From Ralstonia sp. NFACC01 (lineage in GTDB: Bacteria > Pseudomonadota > Gammaproteobacteria > Burkholderiales > Burkholderiaceae), in NCBI RefSeq assembly GCF_900115545.1, contig NZ_FOWV01000003.1:372001-436000 (forward strand): a stretch of 64,000 bases of DNA. Reading direction: 5' to 3'. The notes below the pieces were generated by a model. It did not search any database, was not told where the DNA came from, and saw only the letters and a program-made list of their open reading frames with translations. Positions 58,839-64,000 of this stretch are shown here, piece by piece. A program made the translations under genes and the position numbers. Each line of letters begins with the position of its first letter. The stretch's first letter is position 1.

Positions 58839-59954
58839 TCAATGTGCCGAGGGATAGGACCCCAACACTTTGAAATACGCCGCGTCGTGACGCAGCTTTT
58901 CCAGCGCACGCGCGACCTGCGGGTCTCGCTGATGGCCCTCCACATCGACGTAGAAGTAGTATTCCCACGCACCGCTGCGCGCCGGGCGCGACTCGAAGCG
59001 GCACATCGACACGCCGTTCTCTGCCAACGGCGCCAGCAACTTGTAGACAGCACCAGCCTCGTTCGGGACCGACAGGATCAACGACGTCTGATCGCGTCCG
59101 CTCGGCTCCGTTTCGTAGTTGCCGATCACGACAAAGCGCGTGCGGTTGTGCGGATCGTCTTCCACATTGGCACGCACCACGTGCAGGCCGTAGCGGTTGG
59201 CCGCCTGCACGCTTGCCAGCGCAGCGATGGTTTCGTCCTCGCCTGCCATGCGCGCTGCCTCGGCGTTGCTCGACACAGCCTCGCGCGGCAGATTCGGATA
59301 GTTCGTGTTCAGCCACCGTTGGCACTGCGCCAGCGCCTGCGCATGCGCGCGCACCACCTTCACCTGCGACATGTCGCCCGTCTTGTGCAGCAAGTTATGG
59401 TGCACGCGCAGCGCGATCTCGCCGCTGATCTTCAGCGACGTCTGCAAGAACAGATCGAGCGTGCGCGACACCACGCCCTCCGTCGAATTTTCCACCGGCA
59501 CCACGCCACAATCGACCGTGCCGGACTCCGCCGCACGAAACACCTCGTCGATGCTCGGGCACGGCATCGGCTGGATCTCGTGGCCGAAATGCGCGATCAC
59601 CGCCTGCTCCGAGAACGTGCCCGCCGGGCCGAGGTAGCCGATGCGCAGGGCCTGTTCCAGACCGCGGCAGGCGGACATCACCTCGCGCCAGATGGCGGCG
59701 ATACTCTCGTCGTGCAGGGGCCCTTGGTTGCCGGACTGCATCTTGCGGATGACCTGCAACTCGCGGTCCGGCCGGAACGCCGGTGACGAATAGCGCTTCT
59801 TCACCTCGCCCACTTCCTGCGCTACCTTGGCGCGGCCGGAGAGCAGCGTAAGCAGCTGGTTGTCAATTGCGTCGATCTGCGTGCGCAACGGCGCAAGCTC
59901 CGCCGCCAATGCGGCATCCTTGTTTTGCTTCGTATCGTCTGACTGACTGGTCAT
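58839..59954 (-). CDS. pheA: Bifunctional chorismate mutase/prephenate dehydratase
   Basis: The P-protein (371 residues) converts chorismate to prephenate and then phenylpyruvate. The N-terminal AroQ chorismate mutase domain spans about 18-100 (LAPLRTQIDAIDNQLLTLLS, RPDREL). The dehydratase domain follows (RIGYLGPAGTFSEQAVIAHFG, CGVVPVENSTEGVVSRTLDL), then an ACT domain (SLILSVPNEAGAVYKLL, FESRPARSGAWEYYFYVD) for phenylalanine feedback. ATG 59954 is preferred over TTG 59975. Confidence 0.97.
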   Translation of the reverse strand: MTSQSDDTKQNKDAALAAELAPLRTQIDAIDNQLLTLLSGRAKVAQEVGEVKKRYSSPAFRPDRELQVIRKMQSGNQGPLHDESIAAIWREVMSACRGLEQALRIGYLGPAGTFSEQAVIAHFGHEIQPMPCPSIDEVFRAAESGTVDCGVVPVENSTEGVVSRTLDLFLQTSLKISGEIALRVHHNLLHKTGDMSQVKVVRAHAQALAQCQRWLNTNYPNLPREAVSSNAEAARMAGEDETIAALASVQAANRYGLHVVRANVEDDPHNRTRFVVIGNYETEPSGRDQTSLILSVPNEAGAVYKLLAPLAENGVSMCRFESRPARSGAWEYYFYVDVEGHQRDPQVARALEKLRHDAAYFKVLGSYPSAH

Positions 59955-60041
59955 TGTAGGAATCTGGTTCGGCAACGGATTGCAAATTGCCGCGCGAAGC
60001 GGGCGCTTCGCGCAATGTTCTGCCGTGATTGAGTATCAGCC

Positions 60042-61178
60042 TTACGCAGACACTCTTTCAAACTCACGCATGAAGTCGACCAGCGCCTCTACGCCTTCCA
60101 GCGGCATCGCGTTGTATATGCTTGCCCGCATGCCGCCCACGGACTTGTGGCCCTTGAGCTGCACCAACCCGCGCTCGCGCGCTTGCGTGAGGAACGCCTC
60201 GTTGCGGGATTCGTCGTTGAGGAAGAACGGCACGTTCATACGCGACCGGCACGTCGGATGAATTTCGTTGCGGTAGAAGCTGCTGGCGTCGATAAAGTCG
60301 TACAGCATCTTCGACTTGATGATGTTGCGCGTCTCCAGCGCCTCGACCCCGCCCTGGCGCTTGATCCACTGGAACACGAGCCCCGCGATGTAGATGGCGT
60401 AAGTGGGCGGCGTGTTGTACATCGAGCCGTTCTCAGCCACGAGGCGCCAATTGAATGCCGACGGGCACAGCGGGTGCGCGTGGCCCAGGAGGTCCTTGCG
60501 GACGATGGCAATCGTCAGGCCGGCGGGGCCGATGTTTTTCTGCGCGCCACCGTACAGGACCTGATAACCGTTCCAGTCGATCGGCCGAGAGAGGATGTGG
60601 CTCGACACGTCGGACACCACCACACGCCCGTGCGCCTGACCGATGTCAGGCGTCTCCTGATACTCGACACCGACAATGGTTTCGTTCGTGCACAGGTGCA
60701 CGTAGGCGGCATCCGACGACAGCTTCCAGCTCGAGACATCCGGAATCTTGTGGAAGCGCTCGGCCTCGCTGGTGGCAGCGATGTTCACCTCGCCGTACTT
60801 GCGCGCTTCCTGTTGCGACTTGACTGACCACGTGCCGGTAACGACGTAGTCAGCCTTCGGTGCATCCGCCGACAGCCGACGCATGAGGTTCAACGGCACG
60901 ATCGCGTTTTCGGCGATGGCGCCGCCTTGCAGGAAGAGGATTTCGTAGTTGTCTGGCACCGTCAGCAATTGCCGCAAATCGCCAAACGCGGCTGCCAGGA
61001 TGCTTTCGAATTCGCGGCCGCGATGGCTCATTTCCATCACACTCATGCCGCTGCCGTGCCAGGAGACCATCTCCTCCTTCGCCTGTTCCAGCACCTCGAG
61101 CGGCAACACCGCCGGACCTGCCGAAAAGTTGTACACGCGCGTTTGGCTGGCTTGAAGGGCTCGATCCGCTTGGTTCAT
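60042..61178 (-). CDS. serC: Phosphoserine aminotransferase
   Basis: SerC (378 residues) makes phosphoserine and also acts in pyridoxine synthesis. Signatures: [47 protein letters not shown], and the PLP lysine region [23 protein letters not shown] 61178 has no ribosome-binding site and lies about 12 nt after the U-tract of a terminator-like hairpin. First gene of the serC-pheA-hisC-tyrA-aroA series. Confidence 0.96.
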   Translation of the reverse strand: MNQADRALQASQTRVYNFSAGPAVLPLEVLEQAKEEMVSWHGSGMSVMEMSHRGREFESILAAAFGDLRQLLTVPDNYEILFLQGGAIAENAIVPLNLMRRLSADAPKADYVVTGTWSVKSQQEARKYGEVNIAATSEAERFHKIPDVSSWKLSSDAAYVHLCTNETIVGVEYQETPDIGQAHGRVVVSDVSSHILSRPIDWNGYQVLYGGAQKNIGPAGLTIAIVRKDLLGHAHPLCPSAFNWRLVAENGSMYNTPPTYAIYIAGLVFQWIKRQGGVEALETRNIIKSKMLYDFIDASSFYRNEIHPTCRSRMNVPFFLNDESRNEAFLTQARERGLVQLKGHKSVGGMRASIYNAMPLEGVEALVDFMREFERVSA

Positions 61179-61190
61179 AGGGCGAAGGGC

Positions 61191-61232
61191 AAAAGAAAAA
61201 TGGCTGTCTGGGCGCAAACCCAAACAGCCATT
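61191..61232 (-). terminator. Hairpin with U-tract directly before serC (terminator or attenuator)
   Basis: 9-bp stem AATGGCTGT / ACAGCCATT (61199-61207 with 61224-61232), a C-A mismatch, then TGGG/CCCA and a 6-nt loop. On the minus strand it is followed by TTTTTCTTTT and, 12 nt later, the serC ATG. It can end the DUF2059 transcript, and possibly attenuates serC. Confidence 0.75.
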
Positions 61233-61293
61233 ATCTACCAACTAGCAGCGCGCCGGGGATTGCGCCCCCCGATCGTCCGCCTATGCCGGTTAA

Positions 61294-61854
61294 TTACTTC
61301 GCGGCAGCGGCAACTTCCTTGTCAGCCATGTCGCGCATCTTCTTGCCGACTTGCGGACCGTACTTCTGCATCACGTTGCCCCACACTTCCTGCATCGCCT
61401 TACCTTGGTTGGCCATGAACTTCTGGCCGCTCGGCGTCTTCAGGAACGTGGTCAGGTCCTTGATTTCCTGGGTCGAATAGTACTTGCCCAGGGAGTCATA
61501 GTGGGCTTGCAGAGCGTCCTTGCGGAACGCTTCCGTGTCAAAGTCCTTGCCGGCGCCGTCGGTCATGCGCTGCACAGCGCCGTTCTTCTTCAGCTTGTCG
61601 ACAGCGGCTTGCTTCTGCTTGTCGTTCAGAGTCTTGTTCTCGACCAGTGCTTGCTCCAGCACCAGCGGGGCTTCCTGCTTAGCGCCGTTGGCCAACACTT
61701 CACCTTGACCCTTGATAGCTGCATCGACGTTCATCGTCGTCAGCAGGTCCTTGATGGCAGCCGTCTTGTCAGCGTCGCCAGCCTGCGCGAACGCAAACAG
61801 CGGAGCGAAACCGGCCACCACAATCAGATGTTTGAGTTTGAGACTCTTGTGCAT
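61294..61854 (-). CDS. DUF2059 exported protein
   Basis: A 186-residue periplasmic protein with signal peptide (MHKSLKLKHLIVVAGFAPLF, cleavage after FAFA). The mature part is helical and carries the DUF2059 pattern YDSLGKYYSTQEIKDLTTFLKTPSGQKFM near residues 125-155. There are no cysteines. GGGAG precedes ATG 61854. The function of DUF2059 is unknown. Between gyrA and serC, with a terminator behind it. Confidence 0.88.
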   Translation of the reverse strand: MHKSLKLKHLIVVAGFAPLFAFAQAGDADKTAAIKDLLTTMNVDAAIKGQGEVLANGAKQEAPLVLEQALVENKTLNDKQKQAAVDKLKKNGAVQRMTDGAGKDFDTEAFRKDALQAHYDSLGKYYSTQEIKDLTTFLKTPSGQKFMANQGKAMQEVWGNVMQKYGPQVGKKMRDMADKEVAAAAK

Positions 61855-61982
61855 TGTTGCTCCCTTGAGATAAGCGTTGCGTTTAGGCCGGGCGTGTGAT
61901 GCAAAAGTTCCAAGCCCTTGCCGCGCACAGGTCCGGCATCATGACAGAACTGCGCCTAACGGCAAGCAAAAGATGTTTCTAA

Positions 61983-64000
61983 TTATGTCTCGCTGCTGTC
62001 ATCCGCCTGTGCATCGGCAGCCGGGGCGGCATCCTCCGCATCGCTCCCTTCGAGACCTCCTTCTGCACCTTCAGCATCGGACTCCATCACACGTTGGAGC
62101 CCAGACAGCTTGTTACCCTCGCCCACCGAGATGAGGGTGACACCCTGCGTGGCGCGACCCATTTCACGAATCTCGTCCACACGCGTGCGGATCAGCACGC
62201 CGCCCGTCGTGATCAGCATGATCTCGTCTTCAGGCGCCACCAGCGCCGCGGCCACCACCTTGCCGTTACGCTCAGAAGTCTGGATGGCGATCATGCCCTT
62301 CGTGCCGCGGCCATGTCGGGTGTATTCCGAGATCGGCGTGCGCTTCCCATAGCCGTTCTCGGTAGCGGTCAGCACGCTGCCGGCGCCCGACTGGGCACCT
62401 TCGCCTTCGGTTTCCGCCGGCGCAACCAGCATGGCAATCACTTGCTGGCTTTCCTCCAGGTTCATACCGCGAACGCCACGCGCCTGACGACCCATCGGGC
62501 GCACGTCGTTTTCATCGAAGCGCACCGCCTTGCCGGCGTCGGAGAACAGCATCACATCATGCTGGCCATCGGTGATGTCCGCACCAATCAGGAAATCGCC
62601 CTCGTCCAGGTCCACCGCAATGATGCCGGCCTTGCGCGGGTTCGAGAATTCCGTCAACGCCGTCTTCTTGACCGTCCCCTTGGAGGTAGCCATGAACACA
62701 AAGTGCTGCTCGTCGAACTGCTTCACGGGCAGAATCACGTTGATCTTCTCGCCCGGCGACAGCGGGAACATATTGACGATCGGGCGACCGCGCGAGTTAC
62801 GGCTGCCTTGCGGCACTTCCCAAACCTTCAACCAGTAAAGGCGACCGCGATTGGAGAAGCAGAGGATGTAATCGTGGGTATTGGCAACAAACAGCGTGTC
62901 GATCCAGTCGTCTTCCTTCGTCGCGGCAGCCTGCTTGCCACGCCCGCCACGCTTTTGCGCACGATATTCGGAAATCGGCTGACTCTTCATATAGCCGCTA
63001 TGGGACAGCGTCACCACCAGATCTTGCGGCGTAATGAGGTCTTCTGTATCCAATTCGGTCGCATTGTGCTCGATCTGCGAGCGACGCTCATCACCGAATT
63101 CCGCGCGGATGGCGGTAAGTTCCTCGACGATGATGGCGGTAATGCGCTCAGGACGTGCCAGGATATCCAGCAAGTCGGCGATCTGCGCCATCACCTCACG
63201 GTATTCCTGAACGATCTTGTCCTGTTCCAGCCCGGTGAGGCGCTGCAGGCGCATCTGCAGGATTTCTTGCGCCTGCGTGTCCGACAGCTTGTACAGCCCA
63301 TCGCCTTGCATACCGAATGCAGGCAGTAAACCTTCTGGCCGATACGCGGCACCGCCGCCGGAGGTTTCGCTCTCTGCGCGAACAAGCATGTCGCGCACGA
63401 GGCCCGAATCCCAACTGCGGTTCATCAGCTCACCTTTCGCAACCGGCGGGGTCGGAGCGGCCTTGATGATTGCGATGAACTCATCGATGTTGGCAAGCGC
63501 AACAGCCAGACCTTCGAGGATGTGGCCACGCTCTCGCGCCTTACGCAGATCAAACACGGTGCGGCGCGTTACCACCTCGCGGCGGTGCAGCAGGAAGCAC
63601 TCCAGCATCTGGCGCAGGTTCAGCAGACGCGGCTGGCCGTCGACCAGCGCCACCATGTTCATACCGAACGTGTCCTGCAGCTGCGTATTCTTATAGAGGT
63701 TGTTGAGAACAACCTCCGGCACTTCGCCACGCTTGAGCTCGATCACCACGCGCATGCCGGACTTGTCCGACTCGTCGCGAATGTCAGAAATGCCTTCGAT
63801 GCGCTTTTCGGTGACCAGCTCGGCGATACGCTCGAGCAGCGTGCGCTTGTTAACTTGATACGGCAGCTCGTCGACGATGATCGCTTGGCGCTGGCCCCGA
63901 TCAATATCCTCGAAATGCGTCTTGGCGCGCATCACGACGCGGCCGCGGCCGGTGCGATAGCCTTCACGTACACCCGAAATGCCGTAGATGATGCCGGCCG
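61983..64000 (-). CDS. gyrA: DNA gyrase subunit A (N-terminal part outside window)
   Basis: About 671 C-terminal residues of GyrA are visible; the start and the active-site tyrosine lie beyond 64000. The visible part begins with GIIYGISGVREGYRTGRGRV, continues through the coiled-coil and tower (QDTFGMNMVALVDGQPRLLN, MRLQRLTGLEQDKI), then the beta-pinwheel, whose first blade has the GyrA box variant QKRGGRGK. The C-terminus is acidic (SDAEDAAPAADAQADDSSET), as usual for gyrases. The GyrA box separates it from ParC. Introduces negative supercoils with GyrB. Confidence 0.97.
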   Translation of the reverse strand, partial: AGIIYGISGVREGYRTGRGRVVMRAKTHFEDIDRGQRQAIIVDELPYQVNKRTLLERIAELVTEKRIEGISDIRDESDKSGMRVVIELKRGEVPEVVLNNLYKNTQLQDTFGMNMVALVDGQPRLLNLRQMLECFLLHRREVVTRRTVFDLRKARERGHILEGLAVALANIDEFIAIIKAAPTPPVAKGELMNRSWDSGLVRDMLVRAESETSGGGAAYRPEGLLPAFGMQGDGLYKLSDTQAQEILQMRLQRLTGLEQDKIVQEYREVMAQIADLLDILARPERITAIIVEELTAIRAEFGDERRSQIEHNATELDTEDLITPQDLVVTLSHSGYMKSQPISEYRAQKRGGRGKQAAATKEDDWIDTLFVANTHDYILCFSNRGRLYWLKVWEVPQGSRNSRGRPIVNMFPLSPGEKINVILPVKQFDEQHFVFMATSKGTVKKTALTEFSNPRKAGIIAVDLDEGDFLIGADITDGQHDVMLFSDAGKAVRFDENDVRPMGRQARGVRGMNLEESQQVIAMLVAPAETEGEGAQSGAGSVLTATENGYGKRTPISEYTRHGRGTKGMIAIQTSERNGKVVAAALVAPEDEIMLITTGGVLIRTRVDEIREMGRATQGVTLISVGEGNKLSGLQRVMESDAEGAEGGLEGSDAEDAAPAADAQADDSSET

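Overview
This is a gene-dense chromosomal window (about 64% G+C by eye) from a betaproteobacterium of the Burkholderiales, most likely Ralstonia (pickettii/insidiosa/solanacearum group) or a very close relative. The assignment rests on gene content and order: the block gyrA-DUF2059-serC-pheA-hisC-tyrA-aroA-cmk-rpsA-ihfB-lapA-lapB-ugd-hldE(kinase)-hldD-comEA-cysM, the rpsP-rimM-trmD-rplS operon, a Kdo hydroxylase, and the protein sequences themselves. No insertion sequence, prophage, CRISPR array, plasmid origin or integrase was seen. Nearly everything is core genome, so no single spectacular new system is claimed; the best leads are regulatory RNA structures and a few orphan proteins.

Layout. 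1-6.5 kb (minus): parC (cut by the window edge), a secreted lytic transglycosylase, parE and the ABC-F ATPase uup. 6.7-10.4 kb: small membrane proteins, an orphan amino-acid-type binding protein, a Kdo hydroxylase, a small unknown ORF and tRNA-Arg(CCT); a strongly structured intergenic stretch lies at 6.92-7.19 kb. 10.4-12.8 kb: rhlE-type DEAD-box helicase with a long leader. 12.9-15.3 kb (minus): egtD-egtB. 15.57-16.5 kb: a yybP-ykoY (Mn2+) riboswitch ahead of a TerC-family membrane protein. 16.5-27.4 kb: PLP dehydratase, thyA-folA, pmbA, darP-mog, orn, M48 protease-rsgA, DUF2007, CobD-like protein, NUDIX CoA pyrophosphatase. 27-29.3 kb (minus): rpsP-rimM-trmD-rplS. 29.2-34.8 kb: PQQ-type sugar dehydrogenase, small envelope proteins, TM2 protein, radical SAM protein, Tat-exported PhoD phosphatase. 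34.8-40.6 kb: lrp-type regulator divergent from dadA, long acyl-CoA dehydrogenase, etfBA. 40.7-43.2 kb (minus): metN-metI-metQ. 43.4-46.5 kb: histone-deacetylase-like amidohydrolase, mltB, cysM. 46.6-61.9 kb (all minus): ComEA-like protein, heptose genes, ugd, lapAB, ihfB, rpsA, cmk, aroA, tyrA, hisC, pheA, serC, DUF2059. 62-64 kb: the C-terminal part of gyrA.

How genes work together. serC-pheA-hisC-tyrA-aroA supplies serine and aromatic amino acids. hldD, the HldE kinase part, ugd, lapAB and the Kdo hydroxylase make, assemble or decorate LPS. parC/parE and gyrA are the two type II topoisomerases. etfAB and the acyl-CoA dehydrogenase form an electron-transfer set. metNIQ imports methionine. 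thyA-folA closes the folate/dTMP cycle.

Two genes, metN and serC, have a terminator-like hairpin ending almost at the start codon, and the TerC riboswitch has a competing hairpin; these are the most testable regulatory ideas. All functional calls come from reading the sequence; no database search was run.
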